Source: Symbiodinium natans (lineage: Eukaryota; Sar; Dinophyceae; Suessiales; Symbiodiniaceae). Taken from it: 64,000 nt of DNA. This document shows positions 18,140 through 28,439 of the stretch, one piece after another. Position numbers and translations under genes: made by a program. Where the stretch lies: NCBI GenBank assembly GCA_905221605.1, contig CAJNDS010002475.1:283001-347000 (forward strand), written 5' to 3'. The notes below the pieces were generated by a model, which worked only from the letters and a program-made list of their open reading frames with translations, did not search any database and was not told the origin of the DNA. The stretch's first letter is position 1, and the number at the start of each line of letters is the position of its first letter.

Positions 18140-21100
18140 TAGGGTTTGGGGTTTGGGGTTTGGAGTTTGGGGGTTTAGGGTTGGTACGTCGGGCAGATCA
18201 GGCGAAAACCCCCGTGCCTAAAGCCTTAGCCTCATTTGGAACGAAGGCATCCGGTTCTAGCATGGCAACAAAACCCTCAACCCGCAACCCTGATCCCTGA
18301 ACCCTGAACCCTGAACCCTATTGTACCCTAAACCTAAACTCCTAACCCTTACAGGAACCCTAAACCCTACTTGAGCGAATCGGTTTCAGTCCAAGCCTCG
18401 CGGTTCCAAAAGCGGGGTTTGCAGGTGGGCCAAGCTTTCTCCGCTTGTGCGCTTTGGACTTGGCAGTGGGGCGCCTCTGAGATCTCGTCTTGGCTTTTCG
18501 GGGACTTGGAGGTTCAGGGTACTTAGTAACGCAACTCTTACTGTACTTATATAGCCCACCTAGAAGGCCCCTTATGTGCCCTAACATGGTTATGGGGACT
18601 AGGTAGGTAGGATAAAAGGGAACCCTTCTGAACCCTCTTCTGGCTCTCTTGAGCAGGGACCTTATTCAGAGGGTGTTTTCCCCAAGGGTCCTCCTACTCC
18701 TATCCCTAGTAGGGTTGGTTGGGGGTCCAGGGTTGAATGCTCGAGTTTCGGGTTTTGGGTGTCTTTTTGTTAGGATTGTTTGTAGTTGCATCTGGGCTTT
18801 GCGAAAGGGAGAAGGAAAGGCTGGAGGGTGCTTCATCGAGGTTTTTCTGAACTTCTCCACGTGAGGGGGGGTACATTGTTCAGGGTTTGAAGTAGCGCGA
18901 CTGTTGGGTCAAGTAGTTTTTTTTTTGTTTCGGAGGGAGTGCGTGTGGCATGCGCAGGGCATGTGCTACTGCAACGCTTAACGTGACGTGCGCGATGATC
19001 AAATGCGAGGCTCCAACATGAGTCTTAAACAACCCTAAGCTCTGACTCCCTGCTAGTGACCCACACAGTTAGGGTCTTGGGGCTTGGGGTTTGGGGCTTC
19101 GAGGAGGTTTTCGCAGGTGTAGCGAGCCTGCCCTTCTCAGGTGGGCTGGCTGTGCTGCTGCTGCTCTGTCGCCACGGTGCAAGTCCCAGTCACCTTTGAA
19201 CGCCCAAGGAACAGAAAAGCTCTGTCGGTCCTAGGCCCCAGGCCCTGGGCCTTACCTTAGCTGTGTCTGTCTGCATTTATGAGTCCACGGGGGTGTTTGA
19301 AAAATGTTTGTAAACAGAGTCTGGATAGTACTGCAGATGGGTATTCTTGCCTATCAAGACCGCGGTGTTTTGTTTTAATGGGCGGCTGAATATTGAACAG
19401 AAAGGGCTGCAGGACAGACACTGGGAAAACCGCTGTGCCATATCACCTTCGGTGCTCGAGATGAAAACCCCTCAAACATGCAGCAGCTGCGTGCCTGCTT
19501 TAAGCTATGATGTGTTCAAAACCCCATTGAGTTATGCACATACTTGGCATTGCTTAGATGGCTGACATAAATCGACCGGTTAACCAGAAAAGAAATTGAA
19601 CGGATATGGCTGGCCTCCAATGATGTTAACTAACTTCGTGAAGCGACTCACAGTTTGAATGTAGAACTGGTAGAATCAAAAGTCTTCTGCGATCAGCTCT
19701 AGCCAGAAACCTCTTGGACATCTTACATATGTTAAAGGGCATTTGTCTTGAAGTCAGTTGCTAGAAGCTGCCCGCAAATACATGTAGATATTATCTTAGC
19801 CAAAAATAAGAAATGGGCAGCTTGAAGTAAGTTTTGAATCACCTTTCGGGCAAGTTTCTAGTTTCAAGAGATAATCAGTAGTTTGAACCGATTGTTGGTT
19901 GAATCACCTGTTGAGCGTTGCTGCTTCAAGATTGAAATCCAATATTTTGATCCATATAGATATGTACATGAGTTAAGCTAACTTACTGCGTGACTTTTGC
20001 ATCGGGTAGAATCGGTTATAATTTAGAGTCTTCTCCAACCAAAAATGTGAAGAACAACAAGCAACATCATGTAATTGCCCGACCCTGCAGTGTTTGAGAG
20101 GGCTCCGTTACTAAATTGCTATTCTTCCACCAAAAAGCTAATGCAATTCACCTATGCCCAGTTGATTTGGTGTATGATCACTTCTCAAAAAAATTGGTCC
20201 GTTTTGGGGTTCCCGAAATAATAGGCGCCGCATGATAAGGACCCCGAGAATCCCCCCCAAACTAGCTGTTTCGTGCATCGATTTAGGTTTGCGGTCGTTC
20301 GTTCGAGGAGCAGCCCTGGGAGTTATATGCCTTCATGCCGGAGAGCACCACTTTAGCAGCAGCAGGCTAGGGAGGTCACAGTGTGGGGGGTGTTTAGCTT
20401 CTTTGTTGCTCTGGTGTGTGATTGGGGTTGGTCCGGGGGGGGGGAGGGGGAAGCGTCGATATGTAATGTAGCACGGGTCAAATAGTCGAAAAAGCAAGCA
20501 ACAACGCTAAGAAACGCCGACCCGCTGCGGGTCCCCAAATGTTATGCAGCCTTGGGTCTCGGGATGGGTGCTTTTTGGAGGCTGGGGGCTTGTTTGTGGC
20601 AGCCCTCCACTTCGCCGCCGTGGAAGGGCTGTCGTTTTTGCCCCTTTTTGATGGGAGGGAAAGGGCGTGCAGCCGGGAACATCGGTATTTATAGCGTTTT
20701 TGCTGCTGGGCCTGGTAGCTTTTGCTCAAAATGTTGGCCAAAATCGTCGATTTCTTTTGGTTTTCTTTCTTTGACGGAAAAGCTGTTTTTGCCGCGTTCT
20801 CTTGCTGGCAGGCAGAAGATGAGGACAGAGACCCACAGACACGACCCGGAGAAGAAACTGCTGTAAGTCCCGATGATTTTCCGCGAAAGAGGCGGAAAAT
20901 GCCGCAAGAACCGAGGATTTTAAGGCAGCCTGGCCCGCCCTCCCAAGAGGAGATGCAACAACAAGCAAAAACCAAGTGTTTCGGCGTGATAAACACAAAA
21001 GTGAAGCTTCCCAGCACTTCTTGTGCGAAGCCCGAAGCCCTTTGGGCCAGCTGTGCAAAGAACACTGCAAAGAGCAGCGTGTGACGAGAAAGGAAGCTTT

Positions 21101-21410
21101 TCCAAGATCACCCTGTTGCCAAAACCCAACGTTTTTGGTTAAATTCCACAAACGTTCCACGGCGGCGAAGGGGAGACCTTCCTTGTTTGTGGCGATTTCT
21201 CATAAGCGGCTGCCTTTAGGGGTTGGGGGTCTCTTCGGGTCTCAGTGCTTCGATGGTTTGGGTTCAGGCCCCAGCGTGGGGATGCCCACATCCTCGTGCC
21301 CTAAGTCCCTCGGCCCTGAAAAAGCCCTAGAACTCCCCAATGGCCATCGCTGAGCGCCTTTCAATGGTGTAGGCTTGTCTGTTCGACCCCAGCCTCAACA
21401 TCCCGAAGGT
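18140..21410. other. Mostly no gene; one exon-like segment near 20,816
   Basis: 18,150-20,230 shows nothing recognisable, and 19,560-20,200 is AT-richer without ORFs. A short segment at 20,816-20,862 follows a GCAG, reads KMRTETHRHDPEKKL and ends at a canonical GTAAGT donor, so it may be a lone exon. Long overlapping ORFs on both strands at 20,480-21,160 have low-complexity character. Confidence 0.4.
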
Positions 21411-21414
21411 CGGC

Positions 21415-21489
21415 TCTACTTGGAGGTTCATAAGTGGGTTATAAGTACAATCATAATTGGTTCATAAGTACCATGAACCTCCGAGTAGA
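21415..21489. mobile_element. 75-bp inverted-repeat element
   Basis: The left arm TCTACTTGGAGGTTCAT and the reverse-complemented right arm TCTACTCGGAGGTTCAT differ at one base. The ~40-bp interior contains three copies of 'ataagt'. It is a MITE-like foldback. Confidence 0.65.
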
Positions 21490-22009
21490 CCCCCAGTTCG
21501 TGAGGTGATGAGCCTGGTGCACGAAGCATCCGCCAGCTCCAGCTGGCGTCGCAGGAGGCAACTGCCCCGTTCGTTGTGCTGAGGTCTTAAAGGGTTTTGG
21601 GTTTAGGGTTTAGGGTTCGCAGCGTCTTCGGTTGCTAGAAAGTTTCCCCATCAACAGGTGCTTCCCGAAATCTTTGATCCTATATCGTGACCCCCGCCCC
21701 TTCTTGGCTCGAAAAGGGGTTTCGCAACCTTGGTTCCAGTCCCAACCCCTCCGGGGGCTTGACAGAACCCAAGAGCATAGAAGCCGCATCAAAAAGGGCG
21801 CGGTCCTGTCACAGGCTTCGGGCTTCAAGGCTTGGGATGTACGGGGCTCCTCAAAGGGTTCGCGATTTATGGTCCATTTAAGTAGCCCCAAAAAACGCGA
21901 GAGTCTCCCAAAATTCTAAGCGACTGACGCTCGAAGTCGTTGCCAGGAACTAGGCAGCTACCGGTCCAACCGCACATCGATGCCTCGGCCCCGGGATGGC
22001 ACCGGGGGA

Positions 22010-22117
22010 TGCTCTGGGTTTAGGGTTTAGGGTTTCGGCTTTAGGGTTTAGGGTTTGGGGTTTTGGGTTTGGGGTTTAGGGTTTGGGGTTTGGGGTTTGG
22101 GGTTTAGGGTTTAGGGT
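22010..22117 (+). repeat. Degenerate TTTAGGG/TTTGGGG array
   Basis: Heptamers mixed with TTTGGGG and TTTCGGC variants, ending directly at an exon-like segment. Confidence 0.9.
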
Positions 22118-22255
22118 GAACTTTGAGCACCAAGCTGCGCCCCCAAGCTCGAAGCAATGCCTGGCCTTCATGTTCAGGGTGTTGCGCCAAGAAAAAGACT
22201 TCCACGATTCGCACCCCTTGGTGCAAGGTTCTTGGAGGCACGGCTTCAGCGCATC
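22118..22255 (+). CDS. Orphan exon-like segment
   Basis: One open frame reads CLAFMFRVLRQEKDFHDSHP followed by LVQGSWRHGF. It has the composition of coding DNA and starts right after the TTTAGGG array. The protein is not recognised. Splice sites are not certain. Confidence 0.2.
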
Positions 22256-22259
22256 CACC

Positions 22260-25090
22260 CTGCACCCTGCTCCCCCAAACCCAAACCCTGAACCCTCCTT
22301 GGGCAGGTTGGTGCACAAAACGACCAAGCCTGCAAGCTTGAGACCGAATCAGGCGATCAAAATCTACCCCGCGAAGCCACATTCAGGGCTGAGGTATGCT
22401 TGCTGAGCTCACTCGGTGATCCACCGGGTGCCTGGGCCAGGAAATGCAACCCGTTGAAGCATCAAGACTCACGTGCACCCCGAAGCCCTGAACTCACACA
22501 AGCAAGCCTTGGTTAAACCCTAAGCTCGAAAGCCGAGAAGCAACACCAAATCCTTAGCCCAACATCATCAGAAAAAGGGAACCATCAGCCCGAGCTAGGC
22601 GTGGCTCGGGCGCAGCCGCGGTGGCCTGCCAAGAATGCGCAAGGGTTGAGGGTTTAGGGTTTAGGGGTTTGTGGGTTTAGGGCCATCATTACCTCACAGG
22701 GGCGAAGGGCTTCGAGCACGTCAGGGGGCTGCAGTTAAGGGCCGAACCCAAAAGCAAGCCACACTCCGGAAACGTAACGACCCCAGACCCAAACCAAACC
22801 CTGAGCCAAGCCGAGCCAAGCCAGGCTGTACCTGTAGGAAGTTTAGAAACTTGCTCTCAACCTCCAACCCCCAGCCAAATCAAGCCCCGACTAGGCCAGG
22901 CAAAGCAGAGCCAGACCGCGGCAAAAGACACCAGCCACACCCAAGAAAGGAACCAACGCCCTCCATCGAATACCAATCAGACCACATCCCGGCAGCAGCC
23001 CGCCCCTTTCCCATACGACTTATTTGAGAAAAAAGGTCTGTTTAGAAAAACTATGGATGCTAAGGGATGTGTTGGGGTGTTTGGGGGTGTTTTGGGATTC
23101 GTAGAGTTTTTGATCTTTTTTGAACGTGTGCTTGTGATTGGCTTTAAGGTGTTCAGCGGGGATTTGAGGTGAAGAAGTCTGACTGCCACGTGAGCTTGGG
23201 AGCACTAAACATGTCGGCTTGAGGGTTGCATGGTTGCAACAGATCCTTGGATGAAGTGCAGAACACCGGACGGTAAGCTCCCTTGGTTCTGGTGTTTCTT
23301 TCAAAACAACCTTCCTGGCGCTGACCCCAACCCAAGGCCGTACCCCTGAGCACCAAAAGTCCCTAAGGCTCTCAAAATTACTGAATAGCGAGGGTTGGAG
23401 AAGGTGGACTTTCGATGGTACTTCTTGGACGACGCAGCTGCAGGCCGCCCCCCCAAGATGCCCCAAGTATCGGAGTCAAGGTATATCTGCACACATCTTT
23501 GAGAAGACCCTCACTCAAAGAACCCAGAGAAAACCCTGAAAAAAAAGCCCTGAAACCCCTAAAAGCCCTAAAAGCCCTAAAACCCAGGGATTGGAGTGGA
23601 GAGTGGGTTTGCTGCTCAGGGGCTTTAGGCAGCTTCGGAGAAGTTTTGGGGATGTGGCTTTCGGGGGTGCCCTTCAAGGGGTTCAGGGTTTAGGGTCTGG
23701 GGTTTGGGGTTTGGGGTTTAGGGTTTAGGGTTCTGATAACAGCATCTGCAAAGAGATGTTAATCGGCGAACGGCCACCTGAAGGACCTGCATCTCCCCGC
23801 TTTTCCCATGCTTGAACATCCCATGGCACCTGAGCAAGCGGCAGTTGTTGTGACGTATTCTGGGCTTGGGAGAGATCATGTTCAGAGCTGAGTCGACAAT
23901 GCCAAGGCGTGCTGATGCTGGTCCGGATAAGCCCCCGCTGCCGGTCGTATCAAGCGCATGCGCTCTTCGTCATGCTAGATTCTACTCCTTCGCATGGGAA
24001 CCAGCTTGAGTGAGTTGCTCATCCATTCCGCTATCTTGCATGCTCTTGTCGTACAAGTCACGAAAATACCGTTCGGTCCAGCATCTAGAGCAGGAGTTCC
24101 TCCACCAAGGCTTTAGCTTCTAGGTAGGTCCTTGGGACATTATCTATGTTCCCTTCCTAACAAAGGTTAAAGAAGAGGATCATATTTTGGAGCATTTCTC
24201 AGAGGCTTTTTCTAGCGCCATCCTGGGCCGATGAGCCTTTGCAGCAATGACTTCCGACCAAGCTGCGGCAAATCAGTTCCACTTCTGGCGACGTGTGTCA
24301 TGCATGTGGCTGGCGTGTTACCGCCACCGCCCGACATGATCCCTTTCTCGGTCTTGACATGGTTTTTGCTGAGTTTTTGCTTGTGGTTTACGGGAGCTCT
24401 CTGTCTTCGTAGAGCGATGTTTTTTTTGCCATGGTCATCGACGATCTTACTTTTCTCGGACTGTCTGAAGACTTGCGAACACCTTTGAACCTCATCCCTG
24501 AAGTTCACGTATCAAGGAACCTAAACAACCTGGCCTAGACGGGCAAACCTGAAACCCTAAACCCTACCTTTACCCTAAACCCTAAACCACATGAAGCCAC
24601 AAACCAAACCGAAGGACTGTTCAACTCCCCATCGCCATGCACATACGGGGCGAGTACGAGCTCCTCCGTGCCCAGCGTGTGATCAACACTGCGCCACGTA
24701 GCCGACGTGGGCCCTCGGCACCTGCCCGATCCTTTTTTGAGGAACTTTCGTTTTTTGTTGGAGGCTTTCTCTTCTTGGCGTTGTTTTTTCTGTTTTGGGG
24801 GAGCTTCTTGTTGAGACTCTGGAATTTAGGGACAACACGGAGCACAAAGGCTTTTGTTTTGGAAGGTCCCTGTCTCCCCAAGCTGCAAAGGACATGTGCA
24901 GCAGAGGCTGGAAGAGCCCTTTCTTTGCTCCAGTCGGGGTTCGGTGCCCCAGCGGCAGGAATTGAAGCTGCGCACCGCCGACGACATTGGTGTCGTTGCT
25001 GCTCGGCCACCCATATGAGTACACTACCTAAGTACATGCGATAGATAGCACTGATGCTCCAAGCTACTACATGTTTTTTTTTGCAAGGTA
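22260..25090. other. No gene recognised
   Basis: Repeat-flanked unique sequence with short TTTAGGG or CCCTAAA pieces near 22,646-22,680, 23,686-23,731 and 24,548-24,590. A small protein-like stretch near 24,160-24,230 (VKEEDHILEHFSEAFSSAI) cannot be placed. Confidence 0.45.
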
Positions 25091-25091
25091 A

Positions 25092-26219
25092 ACCTGTGCA
25101 GCGCCTTTTGCTGCACCGAAGCACAGAGACATAAGGTTGTCACTGCCAGGCAGCACCTCCACACCCGGGCGAGACACATCAACGGGACCTGGGGTCGTCG
25201 TTTCCGTCGTCTTCACTATGCCTCCAGCCCCTCACCTGCCCAGCAATAGCACAGCTAGAGTGTACAATTGGGATGTTCCCCTTATACTTACACTCCTTCA
25301 TAGGGATTCTAGTGCCCCCTTTTCTACTCCCGATTAAGAAGGGGGAACATCCCAATGCTACAGCTACGACACTACTTCTTGGCTGTCTTGGAAGGTTCTC
25401 GGGGTGCATCTGGAAGCTTGCTGCACGGAGACATCTTGAGAGGTTTGTGGGGCATACGCCCGCCACCTTTGTTCAATGATCTCTTTGAGCCAGACAGCTA
25501 TGAGAGCAGTTTGTACAAGGGCCACATTGGCTTTGGGCGTCTCTTCAAGAAGCATCCGAACCTGCCGTGGTATGGACTTGTAGGCGACGATGCCTACCTT
25601 TTCGATGATTACCTGGTACAGGCGTTGCATAGCGCCTCAGGGCATCCGGGCCGTGATCCTGTTTGTGCAGGCTATGTGGCTCGCTTGCCTACTGATCCAC
25701 TGCTTATGGCCTTATACTCGATGATGAAGGGATGCACTGCTGTTTTTGGAGATGAGGAAGAGGACTTCATCCACTGCCTTCACGAAGGGCAAGCGCGGGT
25801 GCTGCGGTACTCCAACGCCACATTTGTGTACGGCGCGGCTATCTTCTGCAGCCAAGCCGCCATGCAGCTCATGGCACCCTTTCTTCGCGACGAGCTGGTT
25901 ACTATATCCGCCTTGGGAATTATTGTATATTTTTGTTTATATAAAACCCAAGAGGTTATGAGAAATAGTCTTTTCCATTAAGGTTGTACAGGGAGTATAG
26001 GTTACTGGCGTCCTGGAGCATTGGAACGGCCCTATACTTGGCCATGACATGTCGAGCCACTTCCTCGACCTGACACCTGTCTCGGACATTGTGCTCGGCG
26101 TGTGCATGGCGCGGCCACAATGCACCCAACATCCCAGACCCTGCAAGCATGAAATTCAGAATCCGACGCCTAACCTTCTTTCAAGCCTCGAACAAGCTAA
26201 ACACTCGCATTCGAAATGA
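25092..26219 (+). CDS. Fringe-like GT31 family glycosyltransferase, three exons
   Basis: The exons are about 25,092-25,259, 25,364-25,897 and 26,001-26,219. With the two introns removed, the frame is open to TGA 26,217. Exon 2 holds the signature: a FEPDSYESSLYKGHIGFGRL segment (the D-x-Y...K element), then NLPWYGLVGDDAYLFDDYLV, where the family has W-Y-x-x-x-DDD as the metal-binding strand; here the third D is alanine. FVYGAAIFCS corresponds to the GGAG-x-x-x-S loop. Exon 3 has VSDIVLGVCMA, matching the D-x-x-x-G helix. Such enzymes add galactose or GlcNAc in beta-1,3 linkage in the Golgi. The start and any signal anchor are upstream and unresolved. DDA in place of DDD may affect activity. 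Confidence 0.7.
25260..25363 (+). mobile_element. 104-bp intron made of an inverted-repeat element (introner-like)
   Basis: GT-AG, phase 0. The inner part of the termini, ATTGGGATGTTCCCC near the 5' end and its reverse complement near the 3' end, is perfect. The outer seven bases pair with three mismatches right up to the splice sites. Flanks CTAGA and CTACGA could be a degraded target duplication. The whole intron therefore behaves as one inserted element. Confidence 0.65.
25898..26000 (+). mobile_element. 103-bp intron with 7-bp flanking duplication (introner-like)
   Basis: GT-AG, phase 0, AT-rich. GGTTACT occurs at 25,897-25,903 and again at 26,000-26,006. Splicing at the GT of the first copy and after the AG just before the second copy restores an uninterrupted glycosyltransferase frame. 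No strong inverted termini are seen. Confidence 0.7.
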
Positions 26220-26735
26220 CCTTCCATCCTTCAAACCGAGCAACAGCCACCAGTGCAGCGAGAAGAAGAGCTGCAGCCCTGAGGCACAGCTGGGGATCCG
26301 ATTGTCCGATTTCGTGGCGGACGGATTCTGGGGCGGCGACCGACTGCCTGGTGCCCTTTTGATTTCAAGGGACTGTAGGGGGCCTTGAAGTTGAGAATAT
26401 GGGGTTTCAGAGGTTTAGGGCATGGCTTGAGAATTGAACGCCACAAGTAGCCCAAAACCCTCTTCCCTACGCTTGGTATCGAAAATTTCAGGGCATCTAT
26501 CATGCACCCCTTACACAGACTACAATATCCCTTCAAGTTCATGTTGGTTTCCATTTCGTCTTAAGCCGTCTGGGGTCTGGGTTTTTTAGGGGCTTGGGTT
26601 GGGGCTTCCGTCCTGAAGGTTCCATCCCGGATGCCGAAGAAGCAGACCCAGCTTACCGCCGAGGGCTTGCGCCTGTGCGCCTGGCCGACGCATCCCGGCC
26701 AGCTGTCTGGCACAAGCTGGAAACACAGGCACGGC
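26220..26735. other. No gene recognised
   Basis: 3' flank of the glycosyltransferase gene; no motif-bearing ORF. Confidence 0.5.
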
Positions 26736-26739
26736 CCTA

Positions 26740-27200
26740 AATTCTAATTTGATATTGGTATTGTTATTGCAACTTGCTACTAATTCTATTGCTAGAACGA
26801 TTATGATGACTGAAAAATATTTCTATTCTATTACCCTGATTACTTCAAATAATCTTCTTATTCTGATTGTTACTAGCGCCTTTACGATCACGATTCTACT
26901 TCTGTTACTATTGCTATCGGTATTGCTATTGTTACTGCTATGGTTATTGTATTGCTGCTATTACATATTTATTATGGCTGTTGCCGGTACATTTCTGTCA
27001 CTACTTTTCCTATCATTACTTCTGCTAGTATTACTATTACCGTTTCCATTATTATAACTATTAGAACTACTACCATTGCTATTCTTCCTCTCGCGATTCT
27101 AATGACTATGACCATCACGCTCAGAACTTCTATCAATATTACTGTCAGTATCACCATAACTGTTACTGGCTACTGATTCCTAATTCCTAATTCTTAATTT
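26740..27200. repeat. Low-complexity island (TTACTATTG-type)
   Basis: Degenerate pyrimidine-rich triplet repeats. The leucine/isoleucine-rich ORFs inside (for example 26,749-27,057) reflect composition only. It is similar in style to 8,480-8,820. Confidence 0.75.
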
Positions 27201-27339
27201 CTACTCATTAGCTATTACCTATCAATGATTAAGTTGCTGATTAGTATTTTTACCAACTACGAAGTGCAAATCATCAAAAGAATATCGCGCCATCATTAGA
27301 CATTCCTTCAACCAACCCTTTCCAAACCCATCATGCTTG

Positions 27340-27440
27340 TATTAGGGCGGATGGGGGGGGGGGGGGGTGGGTGTTGCCCCCATGATTACATGAATCCTGT
27401 CATGCCACCATTGTGTTTGCAAATCGGGGGGCAGCATACC
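27340..27440. repeat. G tract followed by TTTGCAAA block (family D, diverged)
   Basis: A run of about 15 G, then 'gttgccccc' and 'gtttgcaaatc'. This is the same order as the better copies at 35,720-35,960 and 39,258-39,440. Confidence 0.45.
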
Positions 27441-27621
27441 CTCCCCAACCTCCCCGCTCTTGAGCCGCGCAAAGCTAGTTTCAAAGAGTGCGTCATCAGT
27501 ACACATTTTTGCATAACTTAGGCGGTTGACAAGGATTCCCTTATAAGGACCCACAATAAGGTACCCCTAATTTCGGAAACCCCATGTTGGAAAGCTGCAG
27601 CGACGACTTAGTAAACTTCCA

Positions 27622-27720
27622 TGCAGGAGGAGTTCCAGCAAGTCGATTACTGGCACCGGACCTTAAGGGAGGCGTTGCATGCAGGCAAAAGCTACCTTGC
27701 TGCTGTTGTGGCGTTAGGAT
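27622..27720 (+). CDS. Orphan exon-like segment
   Basis: The frame starting near 27,622 reads QEEFQQVDYWHRTLREALHA and continues GKSYLAAVVALGW. This is strongly protein-like, but the family is unrecognised and no neighbouring exon was found. Confidence 0.25.
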
Positions 27721-27879
27721 GGATGACATATCTATTCTCTTGCCTAGTTTTGGGCTTGGGGCTCAGGAATACCCCGTCCACGCCCCCTTTGCGTTGGAGT
27801 GCTTTAGGGAGCCCTTCAGGGTGCAGGGTTTGGGGGTTTCAATGCCTCTAGAGATTTTGCACTTCCTTCATGTCTAGCG

Positions 27880-28215
27880 CCATGGAGAGTGGCCTAAATC
27901 CTTTGAAGCGTGCAGGCGCATTGTCACAGCCCAAAAAGACAATGAAATTATGTGGTAGCATGCTTCAAGCATTGGGGATCTGATCTGTTTGATTGCAGGG
28001 TCTCCTTGTTTCGTAAGCACCCCCCAACTCGGAACCGCATAGGGTTGGTATTCCGCGTAGGGTGTCGGCTGGTCTATACTCCTGGGATATCGCGAACCCT
28101 ATCAGCACCGGAAGCCCAACCCAAACATGCTGAAACCGCAAGTGACTTTCAAAGAAAGAGAGGAACCCATACTGGGGTGGAAACGGGCTGCATTCCGATC
28201 CGTCAAACCCAGTTT
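27880..28215. other. No gene recognised
   Basis: Unique sequence with no coding signal. Confidence 0.5.
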
Positions 28216-28218
<3 letters not shown>

Positions 28219-28268
<50 letters not shown>

Positions 28269-28292
28269 CGGAGAGAGAGAGACAGAGAGAAC
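28219..28292. repeat. (GA)n microsatellite, interrupted
   Basis: About 74 bp of GA with GACAGA and GACGGA interruptions. Confidence 0.95.
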
Positions 28293-28439
28293 GAGCGAGC
28301 GAGCGAGAAAAGGCAAAAAAAAACATTGCCAAGATGTGTCCTTCCTTAAACCATTGAGGGCACAGGGTGTAGAGATTGCCTGTGTAGTGTTTAGGGATGA
28401 TAGGGCCATGATCCCATGGGGCCCATCTTCTTTGAGTCA

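Noticed and set aside
20478-21160. Long overlapping ORFs on both strands (up to 195 residues)
   Set aside because: No recognisable motif, and both strands are equally open, which suggests biased composition; only a small exon-like piece at 20,816-20,862 is retained.
26749-27176. Leucine/isoleucine-rich ORFs that look like membrane proteins
   Set aside because: The region is a degenerate TTACTATTG repeat, so hydrophobicity follows from composition.
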